DNA from: an uncultured Lachnospiraceae bacterium
GTDB lineage: Bacteria; Bacillota; Clostridia; Lachnospirales; Lachnospiraceae
NCBI GenBank assembly: GCA_947174495.1
Contig: CAMWJC010000020.1
Location: forward strand, 1-45,570
Direction: 5' to 3'
DNA: 45,570 nt
How positions within the stretch are numbered: the stretch's first letter is position 1; each line of letters starts with the position of its first letter. Below, one piece after another: positions 33,940-42,836 of the stretch. Under the pieces are notes generated by a model. That model was given only the letters and a program-made list of their open reading frames with translations, was not told the origin of the DNA and ran no database searches. The position numbers were made by a program, and so were the translations under genes.

Positions 33940-36531
33940 TTAAGATTCCATCAAAGGGAACGCCAGATTCACCTTAAACAAATCTCCATCCATCACAATC
34001 TCAAACGTACCATTCTGTATCTCAACCAGATTCTTCGCGATGGACAGTCCTAATCCGCTTCCCTCCGTGGTTCTGGATTCATCTCCTCGAATGAATCGCT
34101 CGGTAAGTTCTTCCGGATTTACCTTAAGGGGATTAGCAGATATATTTTTAATGGACAATGTCACCCACACTTCCTTAGTCTCCGCCTTTTTGAGCCCCAT
34201 ATCGATATATACCCGGGTTCCTTCCAACGCATACTTAAAAATATTATTAAATAAATTTTCCATCACACGCCAGATTCTTCTGCTGTCCGCCTGAATATAA
34301 ACAGGACTGCCGGGAGCATTGATCACCGGATACAATGCCTTTTCACGGAATTTCTCAGAAAATTCACCTAATGTCTGATTCAAAAGCTCAACCAGATTGA
34401 TCTTCTCCCATTGAAGAACAATATTTCCGGAAGAGATTTTTGAAGCTTCCACCAAATCATCCGTCAACTGTTTTAACCGCTGAGACTTTTCATCCAAAAC
34501 CTGAATATATTCACTGATCTTTGGATCCTGCACGTTTTGTCTCTTAATCAGATCCACATAATTTATAATCGAGGTAAGCGGCGTCTTTATATCATGAGAT
34601 ACATTAGTGATGAGATCCGCTTTCAGACGTTCATCCTTCATGCTGGTTTCCACCGCATTTTTTACACTGTCGCCAATACTGTTCACCGCTCTTGCCATGA
34701 CCAGATTGTCGCCATACATGCCATTTTCTTTTACCTTATGCTCTAAATCCCCTTCATTGATCTTTCGGATACATTCCAGAATCCGCTCTCTTGCCCGGGC
34801 AGAACGATACAGCAAAATACCGATCAACGCATCTGCCGCCAGCACAATAAACAAAATTAAAATCAATCTGCCAGTTGAACGTTTTCCTGCGAGATTGCCA
34901 AGTACTATCATGACTGCATGAAACAAAACCCAAAGTCCAAAGGGCACTCCAATGCGCATCATCACATCCCAATGCAGATATGCATACCGTATTCCTCTTA
35001 CTATTGCTGCACCCAGCCATCTAATCAGACTGTCTCTCCACAGATTATGAGCCTTAATCCTCCTGACCAAACTATAGTAAAAGAAAGAAAACAATAAGCT
35101 TACTGCCAGCGCTGATCCCCCAGCCAAAAGAATCATGATATTTTCTGATACAATCTGCCATATTGTATTAACTGCTTCTGCAATCAACAAATACATTCCA
35201 AAAGAAACCGCGCAGAATGCAGCTGCCATAATCTCCGTGGGAATCCGGTCTTCCCGATGGAGTCTTATAATAATTTCACCGCTCTCTCTTTTCCCTACGA
35301 CACCTTCCCGCATAGTCAGGATTACCAAAAGAAGAAGGTAAAGGACCATACAGGCAACTGCGGCTATAAGGTACTGAGTCGAATAAGGTGCATATCTGTT
35401 AAATCCATCAGCTGCTTTGGCAAAGCTATCCTGCGCATGGGACAAATCCTTTCGCACGCCGATCATGACCTGCGTATTTTCCGGATAGGCATATTCAAAA
35501 CCGTTCAAGATATATCGGAGTGTGGACTCCTCAATCTTGGTATTTGTTTCAAAACTCATATTGGATGGATCATAGTAAACTGACCTGGAGCAAAGATCCG
35601 ATAATTCTTTTTTTAAAGTTGTCAGATCCTTTGATTTCACTTCCATATTGGTATAAACATACGTCTCTTTTCTGATCGTCTTTCGAATAAAATACACTAT
35701 ATTTGTCTGATCGGATAGATACATATTTTGATATTTCTGATATTCATCATAATTTACCGCCAGATCCTCCGCTGTCTTTTTAATATTCTGGCAAAGTTCA
35801 TAGTACTCTTCCCAACTGGACACAAGGTTTTCTATATTCTTTCCTTCTATGGTGCGATAACGGTTTTTTAGTATTGTCGCATTCGTATCTTCCCTCTGAT
35901 ATTCACCTGACATAAATTGATTGCCCGACACATCACGTACCTTGTTCATCCGGTCCAGATCCGAGTTTAAATAATAGATATTGATATTCCCGCCGTTGTA
36001 ACCATTAACATCATTATCTAATACTGTCACAACACTGAACCTGCTTAAAAACTCATCAGCTTCCTCTCCCGTCATGTACTGTTCCTTATACTCAAAACCA
36101 TTCTTTGACCAATTAATCAAATCATCCAAGCAGTACTGCGCCGTAATATATTCCGGTTCCATGGTGCTATATCTTCCTGCATAAGCTGTGACATCCACTA
36201 CCTTCTTCGCATCGAATTTCCCGTCTGTTTCCATTTGACCTTTAATTACCCCATAACGGATCACATCCGCAATGCTGTTTCCCAAAAGTCTGTTAAAAAG
36301 TATGGAATCCGTGTAGTCTGTCCCTGGCTCTTCCTCTCTTAAATTATACATTTGAAGACCATTACTTCCTTCAATCCATAGAAATGAACTAAGAAGAACC
36401 GTTGCTGCCAGAATAACCGCCATCACAATGGAAATGTGCTGCACCAGATGCAAAAGAAAATTGATACCGCTTCCTGCATTCTTTTTTACTTTTCTAACTT
36501 CTTCTTTTTTTATCTCTTCCTCATTTTTCAT
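33940..36531 (-). CDS. Large multi-pass sensor histidine kinase
   Basis: The 863-residue membrane kinase has an N-terminal helix (about 30-52), a long extracytoplasmic part (about 53-390), about five more helices (390-590), a HAMP-like linker (KINEGDLEHKVKENG near 605), a HisKA dimerisation domain with phospho-acceptor His646 in NVSHDIKTPLTS, and a HATPase domain with GSGLGLSIAKNLVEIQNG near the C-terminus. The stop is shared with the end of element B. The response regulator gene lies just upstream with 11 bp between, so this is a two-component operon. The signal sensed is unknown; the extracytoplasmic domain is not recognised. Confidence 0.92.
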   Translation of the reverse strand: MKNEEEIKKEEVRKVKKNAGSGINFLLHLVQHISIVMAVILAATVLLSSFLWIEGSNGLQMYNLREEEPGTDYTDSILFNRLLGNSIADVIRYGVIKGQMETDGKFDAKKVVDVTAYAGRYSTMEPEYITAQYCLDDLINWSKNGFEYKEQYMTGEEADEFLSRFSVVTVLDNDVNGYNGGNINIYYLNSDLDRMNKVRDVSGNQFMSGEYQREDTNATILKNRYRTIEGKNIENLVSSWEEYYELCQNIKKTAEDLAVNYDEYQKYQNMYLSDQTNIVYFIRKTIRKETYVYTNMEVKSKDLTTLKKELSDLCSRSVYYDPSNMSFETNTKIEESTLRYILNGFEYAYPENTQVMIGVRKDLSHAQDSFAKAADGFNRYAPYSTQYLIAAVACMVLYLLLLVILTMREGVVGKRESGEIIIRLHREDRIPTEIMAAAFCAVSFGMYLLIAEAVNTIWQIVSENIMILLAGGSALAVSLLFSFFYYSLVRRIKAHNLWRDSLIRWLGAAIVRGIRYAYLHWDVMMRIGVPFGLWVLFHAVMIVLGNLAGKRSTGRLILILFIVLAADALIGILLYRSARARERILECIRKINEGDLEHKVKENGMYGDNLVMARAVNSIGDSVKNAVETSMKDERLKADLITNVSHDIKTPLTSIINYVDLIKRQNVQDPKISEYIQVLDEKSQRLKQLTDDLVEASKISSGNIVLQWEKINLVELLNQTLGEFSEKFREKALYPVINAPGSPVYIQADSRRIWRVMENLFNNIFKYALEGTRVYIDMGLKKAETKEVWVTLSIKNISANPLKVNPEELTERFIRGDESRTTEGSGLGLSIAKNLVEIQNGTFEIVMDGDLFKVNLAFPLMES

Positions 36532-36542
36532 AATGTATGCTC

Positions 36543-37235
36543 CTACTGTTTTTCAATTTTGTAACCCACGCCCCACACAACCTTTAAATATCTGGGTTCC
36601 TTGGGATTAATCTCAATCTTCTCCCTGATATGTCTGATATGAACTGCAACCGTATTATCAGCTCCGATCGCCTCTTCATTCCAGATATTCTCGTAAATCT
36701 GATTGATGGAAAAGACTTTTCCTTGATTTTTAACCAAAAGAAGAAGGATATTGTACTCAATCGGCGTAAGCTTTACCGGCTCACCATCCACTGTCACTTC
36801 TTTGGTCTCATCATTAATGCAGAGTCCTCCTGCTGTGAACAGCGCATTGTTTTCCACATTCAGATTTCCAAGCTGTGTGTATCTGCGCAAATTGGATTTC
36901 ACCCGTGCCACCAGTTCAAGAGGATTAAAGGGTTTGGTCACATAGTCATCCGCACCGATATTAAGTCCTAAGATCTTATCTGTATCCTCCGATTTGGCGG
37001 AAAGAAAAATAATTGGAATACTGCTGTACTCTCTAATCTTAAGCGTGGCATGAATACCGTCAAGCTTAGGCATCATGATATCGATTATCAGCAAATGAAT
37101 GTTTTGTTCCTTTAGCATCCGGATTGCCTGTTCCCCATCATAAGCCTTATAAATTTGATATCCTTCCTGATTCAAATAAATCTCAATGGCATCCACTATT
37201 TCCTTGTCATCATCACACACCAAAATATTTGTCAT
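36543..37235 (-). CDS. OmpR-family response regulator
   Basis: The 230-residue protein has a receiver domain (residues 1-120) with phosphorylation site Asp52 (IIDIMMPKLDG), acidic pocket CDDD (8-10) and the conserved Lys in DYVTKPFNP. A winged-helix DNA-binding domain follows (about 130-228, PIEYNILLLLVKNQGKVFS and VRHIREKIE-like motif). It partners the kinase downstream. GGGAG lies upstream of the ATG. Confidence 0.94.
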   Translation of the reverse strand: MTNILVCDDDKEIVDAIEIYLNQEGYQIYKAYDGEQAIRMLKEQNIHLLIIDIMMPKLDGIHATLKIREYSSIPIIFLSAKSEDTDKILGLNIGADDYVTKPFNPLELVARVKSNLRRYTQLGNLNVENNALFTAGGLCINDETKEVTVDGEPVKLTPIEYNILLLLVKNQGKVFSINQIYENIWNEEAIGADNTVAVHIRHIREKIEINPKEPRYLKVVWGVGYKIEKQ

Positions 37236-37327
37236 AGCAAGCTCCCTTTATTATTTTTCTTTTGAAACGTTACTTTTTGTTATAAACAGTAAAACATATA
37301 AATTTTAAGTGTTCCCTAGGAAAAATG

Positions 37328-38182
37328 TTAAGACTTTCTTAATTCCATAAAAGCGCCCAGATTTCCTCTTTTCCCCTCGCTGGCCCGATGAGAAAACATA
37401 ATTTTGCTGTTACAGCAAGTACAAATATCACTCACTGCAATTTGCTCCTCTGGCACGCCTGCATTTATAAGGATCAACTGATTTGCTTTCTGAAGATCAA
37501 GCTGATATTTACCTTCCTCTTTTCCGTTTTTTATAATATATTTCCACTCCTTAGGCGCTTTTTCCCGAAATGTCTCTGCTACATCCTCACTTACTTCATA
37601 ACATGCCTGACAGATCGACGGTCCTACAGCTGCCACCACATCTTCCGGCCTTGTTCCGTAAGCATTTTTCATCGTTCTAAGCATATGTTCTCCCATTCGT
37701 TCTACCGTTCCCCGCCAGCCTGAATGAGCCAGTCCGATTGCTTTCTTCCTAGTATCAACAAAATAAAGCGGCACACAGTCCGCATAAAAGGTGCCTAAAA
37801 TAATATCCGGAATATTAGTGATCAGCCCATCCACATCCTCATAATCCGTTTCTTTCACCGTTCCCTTTCCACAGTCCGCTTCCGTAACAAGACGTATATT
37901 GGTTGTATGAGTCTGTCTTGAACACACCATCCGCTCCGGCGAGGAATCAAAAACCTCCGCAATCCTTCTGAAATTTTCATCTACTGCTTCTTTTTCGTCT
38001 CCTCTTGAATAACTCAAATTCATGGAAGCATAAATGCCTTTGCTAACACCTCCTTCTCTCGTAGAAAATAAATGTCTGACCAGCCCGGTTTCTTCCAAAA
38101 TCGGAAAGGTCAGATAAGTGACTTCCTTATGCTGGCACACCCGCATTGGGTCTGCACCACTTTTTCTTACAAATTGAATCAT
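37328..38182 (-). CDS. pgeF: Polyphenol oxidase / purine-nucleoside-phosphorylase-like YfiH family protein (PgeF)
   Basis: The 284-residue YfiH/LACC1-family protein keeps the metal-binding motifs CSRQTHTTNI, YADCVPLYF and GLAHSGWRGTVERMG. The family has been linked to adenosine phosphorylase/deaminase activity and to preventing wrong residues in the peptidoglycan stem peptide (PgeF); which applies here cannot be told. GGAGG sits 6 nt before the ATG. Tail of a minus-strand gene run that starts at rplS. Confidence 0.9.
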   Translation of the reverse strand: MIQFVRKSGADPMRVCQHKEVTYLTFPILEETGLVRHLFSTREGGVSKGIYASMNLSYSRGDEKEAVDENFRRIAEVFDSSPERMVCSRQTHTTNIRLVTEADCGKGTVKETDYEDVDGLITNIPDIILGTFYADCVPLYFVDTRKKAIGLAHSGWRGTVERMGEHMLRTMKNAYGTRPEDVVAAVGPSICQACYEVSEDVAETFREKAPKEWKYIIKNGKEEGKYQLDLQKANQLILINAGVPEEQIAVSDICTCCNSKIMFSHRASEGKRGNLGAFMELRKS

Positions 38183-38195
38183 ATTTAACCTCCAT

Positions 38196-38558
38196 TTAGC
38201 CGCGACCTAAAATGTAATCAAACGCATTCTGATACCACCGAAGACTTTCTCCACAGATAGTAACCACATCATAGCGCACCTGCATATTCACATAGCCCGG
38301 ATTCTTAAGCCGAAAATAATCGGAAGTGCGGCAGATTCTTCGTTGCTTTTTTAAATCCACTGCCTCTTCAGGAAAACCGGTATTTTTGTTCCTTCGATAC
38401 TTAACCTCCACAAACACAAGCTGTCCCTTATGGATTCCAATAATATCGATTTCCCCCTGTCTGCTGTGAAAATTTCGCTCAATGATTCGGAAGCCATGCA
38501 TCTCTAAGTACTCTGCCGCTTTCTGTTCATAATCTGCACCGACACTTCGTTTATTCAA
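38196..38558 (-). CDS. YraN family (UPF0102) nuclease-fold protein
   Basis: The 120-residue protein has the UPF0102 signature: GADYEQKAAEYLEMHGFRII, then GEIDIIGIHKGQLVFVEVKYRR with the Glu-Asp...Glu-x-Lys pattern of the restriction-endonuclease-like fold. The start is TTG at 38558 with AGGAG 7 nt upstream. In many bacteria this gene neighbours rnhB, as here. Biological role is not established. Confidence 0.9.
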   Translation of the reverse strand: MNKRSVGADYEQKAAEYLEMHGFRIIERNFHSRQGEIDIIGIHKGQLVFVEVKYRRNKNTGFPEEAVDLKKQRRICRTSDYFRLKNPGYVNMQVRYDVVTICGESLRWYQNAFDYILGRG

Positions 38559-38580
38559 TAAAATCTCCTTTTACTAAACC

Positions 38581-38871
38581 TTATCGCGCCTTATCCATCT
38601 TTGCCTTGATCTTATCCATAGCATCCACAAAGACAAGAATTTCCGCTACCACTTCATACAGTTCCGGCGGGATCATTTCCCCAATTTCCAGCCGGGATAA
38701 GGTATCTGCCAGTTTATCATCCCGATGCACCGGAACTGCCGCTTCCTGCGCCTTTTCAATGATCCGTTCGGCAAGGGCTCCTTTTCCGCTTGCAATGACG
38801 GTAGGGGCATCGTCATTGGGATCATAGGCAAGGGCTACCGCCTGCTTTATTTTTTCTTTTTTCTCTGCCAT
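38581..38871 (-). CDS. FlhB C-terminal-domain-like protein (YlqH type)
   Basis: The 96-residue protein matches the cytoplasmic export-switch domain of FlhB/YscU: AVALAYDPNDDAPTVIASGK, then VPVHRDDKLADTLSRLEIGE and PPELYEVVAEILVFV. The autocleavage motif NPTH of true FlhB is replaced by AYDPND, so cleavage is unlikely. It lacks the membrane half. B. subtilis has a similar small protein, YlqH, next to YlqG and RnhB. No motility genes are present in the window, so its role is not that of a full flagellar export apparatus. Confidence 0.85.
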   Translation of the reverse strand: MAEKKEKIKQAVALAYDPNDDAPTVIASGKGALAERIIEKAQEAAVPVHRDDKLADTLSRLEIGEMIPPELYEVVAEILVFVDAMDKIKAKMDKAR

Positions 38872-38937
38872 TTTAGCTCACTCTTTTCCTAAAATCATTT
38901 TTCGTCTTCAATATTGAATCTGCCATCACTACTCTGA

Positions 38938-40587
38938 TTATGCCCTCGCATCAAAGGAATAGCCTGATAGAACGGAAATATTTTTATTCTGCTCCAGAAT
39001 TTCGTCCATTACATTGGTATCCTCCGGTTTATTGAGAAACTGCGCACTCATGGAATAGCCCCGTTTGTTTAGCCGTTCATTCAACATATCGATATGGTCT
39101 GAAATCAAATCAAGAGCACTGTCATCTTTCAAATAAAACTTTGTGGCAACCTTCTGATCTGTCAACGCCACATGAACATCCACACTCCCCAAATGCTCCA
39201 TATCCAAATGTAACAGTGCACTGACCGTTCCATCCTTTTTGGCAAGATTTTTTTTGTTGGTATATACAAATAATTCTCCGTGAGCTTCCTTTCCCTGCAT
39301 TTTTAGAGGCAGCTGTACGTAAGTAAACGCTTGATTCATCTGATTCATAAAATCAATATTATTGGATACATTCGTAATTGTTCTCGCCAGAGGCGTATCT
39401 CCTCTGGTGGTCTGTGCCAGTGACTGACTAAGCTGCTTCATCTGACTGTTTAATCTCTCATACAACTTATCTACACTGTGCTCCTCTGCCACTTCCTCAG
39501 GGGGAAGAAGCCATTGCCGGCTCATTTCGTTTTTCATAATGTTTTTAAATTCCTTGCCCTCCAGCAGAGAAAATAATGCACTTTTATCCTCGGCCCCATC
39601 TTCAGACAAGAGATGTACCACCTCATTTAAGAACTCCTGCGATGTTGTCTTTCCCGTAAGCACATTATTTACAAATCTATCGCTTGCTCCCGCCTGCTTC
39701 AGATTCTCCGCAAGCTTTGTCGTCTCTTCTCCAGATAGCAGCTCTGAAAGATTTGGGCTTGCCGTCAGTGTCAGTTTTTCTCCTGCCTCCCCCACTTTTT
39801 GATCTGCTATACCTTCCGCCATACCTTCCGCCGGTTTCGCCGTAACCTTTCCGTCTTCGGTTTGGAGCAGTGTTTCTGCATCGGTTTCCGGAGTTCCCTC
39901 CAAAAAGGTTGAAACAACATTTTTGTAAAATTCCAGTCCTTCCGCCATATTCCCGCTTCCGGTTATCTCCTGGAACGTCTGTGTGAAGGCATCCGCAATT
40001 TCCATAAGGCTGCCACTTAACTGATGCTGATAATTTTTGTATGCTTCAAACTGAAAAATATTCTCGGGGGTAACCGGCAAAGAAAGACGCTGCATTTGAA
40101 CCAAAGTCTGAATATCTGCCTGCGGATTTGAATTAATAAGCCGATTCATCTGATACAGTGACTGTCTGTCTATGGGAAGTCCCTCCTGCATCATAGCCTT
40201 AACCATTTGTGCTGTTATATTGTTTTCTGGAATACCTGCCTGGGAAAGCGCCTTGGAAATATTAGGATCCTGACTTAAATTCTCAAACAGCGGGGTTAAT
40301 ACCACCTTTCCACCAACGTTATTCCGAATTTGAAAAGTCATAAGCTGCCCCGGTTGAGCAGCCATACTTCCCTCCAGTTTTGCCTGAAGAAGCTGATTTT
40401 GTCCAAGTGAAAGCAATACCTCATTTCCGCTGCGGGAAAGAACTTCTCCGGTAATGGATTCTCCGGACTGTTTCCCGTAAATTGCTTCCATACCGTTTCG
40501 CAATCCCTGTTCCAAAGAAGCGCCGTCATTTCCCGGCATCTCCACAATATTTTGATTGATCTGTCCTATATAAGATGACAGCCTCAT
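38938..40587 (-). CDS. FliK C-terminal-domain protein (YlqG-like)
   Basis: The 549-residue protein ends in a hook-length-control (Flg_hook) type domain: LPLKMQGKEAHGELFVYTNKK and HLDMEHLGSVDVHVALTDQK, residues about 425-520. The N-terminal 400 residues are Gln/Glu/Ser-rich and variable. B. subtilis YlqG sits in the same gene order (ylqF-rnhB-ylqG-ylqH). Nothing shows a flagellum here. GGAAGGGAG precedes the ATG. Confidence 0.8.
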   Translation of the reverse strand: MRLSSYIGQINQNIVEMPGNDGASLEQGLRNGMEAIYGKQSGESITGEVLSRSGNEVLLSLGQNQLLQAKLEGSMAAQPGQLMTFQIRNNVGGKVVLTPLFENLSQDPNISKALSQAGIPENNITAQMVKAMMQEGLPIDRQSLYQMNRLINSNPQADIQTLVQMQRLSLPVTPENIFQFEAYKNYQHQLSGSLMEIADAFTQTFQEITGSGNMAEGLEFYKNVVSTFLEGTPETDAETLLQTEDGKVTAKPAEGMAEGIADQKVGEAGEKLTLTASPNLSELLSGEETTKLAENLKQAGASDRFVNNVLTGKTTSQEFLNEVVHLLSEDGAEDKSALFSLLEGKEFKNIMKNEMSRQWLLPPEEVAEEHSVDKLYERLNSQMKQLSQSLAQTTRGDTPLARTITNVSNNIDFMNQMNQAFTYVQLPLKMQGKEAHGELFVYTNKKNLAKKDGTVSALLHLDMEHLGSVDVHVALTDQKVATKFYLKDDSALDLISDHIDMLNERLNKRGYSMSAQFLNKPEDTNVMDEILEQNKNISVLSGYSFDARA

Positions 40588-40621
40588 TGATGCTCCCTTC
40601 CATCTGCTTTTTGCAGATCAT

Positions 40622-41380
40622 TCATAGTAAATTTTTGATAAAAGTCCGCCGGTGAATCGGCGTAGGACCATATTTTTTTAATGCATCCAGATGTGCTTTA
40701 GCACCATATCCTTTATTGGAGGCAAAACCGTACTCCGGATAAATCTCATCATAAGAGACCATTAACCGGTCTCTGGTCACCTTGGCAATAATACTTGCTG
40801 CTGCAATGGAAACACTCTTGGCATCTCCCTTAATAATTGGAACCTGTCTGATGTTTACCTGCGGAATGGTCACTGCATCATTAAGAAGAATATCCGGCTG
40901 CGGATCAAGCTTTGAAATGGCTTCCCGCATTGCCTCGTAAGTTGCCTGCAGGATATTAATCTCATCAATCCTCTCTGGTGCCACAAATCCAAGCCCCGTT
41001 GATACTGCCTTCTCCATGATCACAGCATATAATTCCTCTCTTCTTTTTTCGGACAGTTGCTTCGAATCATTTAGATAAAGGATTTTACAATCTTTGGGAA
41101 GTATAACAGCACCTGCAACCACCGGACCTGCTAACGGTCCTCTTCCCACCTCGTCAATCCCACAAATCCATGAAAAAGAATCATACTTTTTTTCATATTC
41201 CTTCATTTTTTCTGTGCGGGCAAGCTCCTTCTCATGATCCTCAAGCTGCTTCTGCGCCTTTTTGACAAGGGTAGCTACGCTGCTTCGTTCATCTTTCTCA
41301 TAGGTTTTGATAAAAGCAGGCAGCTCATTCAATTCGGCTGCCTGCAAAATATTTTTTATTTCACTAATCTTTTGTTCCAT
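40622..41380 (-). CDS. rnhB: Ribonuclease HII
   Basis: The 252-residue enzyme removes ribonucleotides from DNA and RNA/DNA hybrids. ICGIDEVGRGPLAGPVVAGA (about residues 72-91) carries two of the acidic active-site residues; YLNDSKQLSEKRR, ILLNDAVTIP and SIIAKVTRDR follow. An extra N-terminal region of about 70 helical residues is typical of Firmicutes RNase HII. GAGG lies upstream of the ATG. Confidence 0.95.
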   Translation of the reverse strand: MEQKISEIKNILQAAELNELPAFIKTYEKDERSSVATLVKKAQKQLEDHEKELARTEKMKEYEKKYDSFSWICGIDEVGRGPLAGPVVAGAVILPKDCKILYLNDSKQLSEKRREELYAVIMEKAVSTGLGFVAPERIDEINILQATYEAMREAISKLDPQPDILLNDAVTIPQVNIRQVPIIKGDAKSVSIAAASIIAKVTRDRLMVSYDEIYPEYGFASNKGYGAKAHLDALKKYGPTPIHRRTFIKNLL

Positions 41381-41423
41381 TCTATATGCCTCATTTTAAT
41401 TCCGTAATCATGGTAAGCTCTTG

Positions 41424-41963
41424 TTATTGATGCTTAATCATTCCCATCCGGTTAAGCGGCCAGATACGCATCCATGCTTTTCCGACAAATTCATCTCTAT
41501 GTATGTTTCCCACTACCGGATCACGGCTGTCTGAACTGTTATTGCGGTTATCACCCATAACAAAATATTCATCGACTCCTAGAGTAATCGGCTCATAAGC
41601 TCTCCCCGGATCGACAATCACTTCCTTACCGTAATGCTCCTCCAAAACCTCACCGTCAATATAGATACTTCCACTTTCATCGATATATATGGTCTCTCCC
41701 GGCAGCCCGATAATTCTCTTAATATAAAATGTCTTCTCCGCATAGCGGAAGGGAAATACAATGATATCAAATCTCTGTGGATCTTCGAAACGGTAAGATA
41801 ATTTATCCACAATCAGATTATCACCGTCACTCAGCATGGGTTCCATGGATGTTCCGATAACCATCGTACGCTGTCCAACATAATTAACCACCAAAAAGGT
41901 CGCTACAAGGACAATTAAAAAATAAAGACTTGTGCTTAATATCTCTCTTAATTTTCTGTTCAC
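41424..41963 (-). CDS. lepB: Type I signal peptidase (first copy)
   Basis: This 179-residue single-pass membrane protease cleaves signal peptides. Catalytic Ser is in GTSMEPML (about residue 37) and Lys in YIKRIIGLPGE (about residue 80); GDNRNNSSDSRD is the late box. The GTG at 41963 is chosen because GGAGG stands 7 nt upstream and it overlaps the rbgA stop as GTGA; the earlier GTG at 41969 has a 1-nt spacer only. A second copy lies at 42837-43421. Confidence 0.92.
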   Translation of the reverse strand: MNRKLREILSTSLYFLIVLVATFLVVNYVGQRTMVIGTSMEPMLSDGDNLIVDKLSYRFEDPQRFDIIVFPFRYAEKTFYIKRIIGLPGETIYIDESGSIYIDGEVLEEHYGKEVIVDPGRAYEPITLGVDEYFVMGDNRNNSSDSRDPVVGNIHRDEFVGKAWMRIWPLNRMGMIKHQ

Positions 41964-42811
41964 TGCCACTCCTCCGGATGCTCAAGCGTAATTTTACCGA
42001 TTCTGCCACTTCTGAAATCCTCCAACACCATGCCCGATGCTCGAAGGATGTCCGGTTGCTCCCCTTTTTGAAAGCATTTTCTGCTGATACAGATACTTTC
42101 CAATGTCTTATATGCATCCTCATCTATATTTATCTGATACCGCTCCTTAAGTGTCTGTGGATATTCTTTTTGCAAATAGGAAAGTAAGGCAACTGCCAAT
42201 TCATCTGCGTGTAAAAGTTCATCTTTTATGGAACCGATCAGGGCAAGCCTCTCGCCAACCTTCTGATCTTCAAATTTGGGCCAGAGTATACCGGGCGTAT
42301 CTAAAAGTTCCAGATTTTTATTTAATCTAATCCATTGCTTTCCCTTTGTAACTCCGGGCTTATTTCCTGTTTTCGTACATGCTTTACCTGCCAGCGCATT
42401 GATAAAGGTCGATTTCCCGACATTGGGAATTCCCACTACCATAGCCCGGACAGGCCGATTTAAAATTCCTCTTTTCTTATCCCGCTCAATCTTTTCTTTG
42501 CAGGCATTTTGCACAAGGCCCTGTATCGTTTTCAGTCCCGCACCGGTCTTGGAATTCATTTCCTGAACATAAAAACCTTTATCTTTAAAATACTCAGCCC
42601 AGAAATCATTCCACTTTTGATCGGCCAGGTCTGCTTTATTGAGTAAAATAATCCTTGACTTATTTCTTCCAATCTGATCAATTTCCGGATTTTTACTGCT
42701 CATGGGAATTCTGGCATCTACGAGCTCTATGACCAGATCAATCAGCTTGATATTTTCCTCCATCATCCGTTTGGCTTTCGTCATATGCCCCGGATACCAC
42801 TGATAATTCAT
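41960..42811 (-). CDS. rbgA: Ribosome biogenesis GTPase RbgA (YlqF)
   Basis: This 283-residue GTPase helps assemble the 50S subunit. It is circularly permuted: G4 LLNKADL (about residue 57) precedes G1 VGIPNVGKST (about 126) and G3 LLDTPGILWP (about 172). WYPGHMTKAKRMM is the N-terminal family signature. GGGAAG precedes the ATG. Flanked by two lepB genes, matching the usual rplS-lepB-rbgA-rnhB order. Confidence 0.95.
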   Translation of the reverse strand: MNYQWYPGHMTKAKRMMEENIKLIDLVIELVDARIPMSSKNPEIDQIGRNKSRIILLNKADLADQKWNDFWAEYFKDKGFYVQEMNSKTGAGLKTIQGLVQNACKEKIERDKKRGILNRPVRAMVVGIPNVGKSTFINALAGKACTKTGNKPGVTKGKQWIRLNKNLELLDTPGILWPKFEDQKVGERLALIGSIKDELLHADELAVALLSYLQKEYPQTLKERYQINIDEDAYKTLESICISRKCFQKGEQPDILRASGMVLEDFRSGRIGKITLEHPEEWQ

Positions 42812-42836
42812 TTCACTTCCCTTTCTGTTTCACGGT

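Larger units (their letters stand above)
33309..33940. mobile_element. Element B: MITE-like element with two long imperfect hairpins and TA flanks
   Basis: The left end AATTAGCGTTTAGC (33309-33322) and right end GCTAAACGTTAACT (33927-33940) are inverted repeats with 12 of 14 matches and are the same family as the ends of element A. TA flanks both sides (33307-33308, 33941-33942). Inside are two long hairpins (33329-33585 and 33689-33901) joined by a 103-nt linker. No coding capacity is apparent. The right-end T at 33940 supplies the third base of the TAA stop of the minus-strand sensor kinase. It fills nearly all of the 715-bp gap between convergent genes. Mobility is inferred. Confidence 0.72.
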
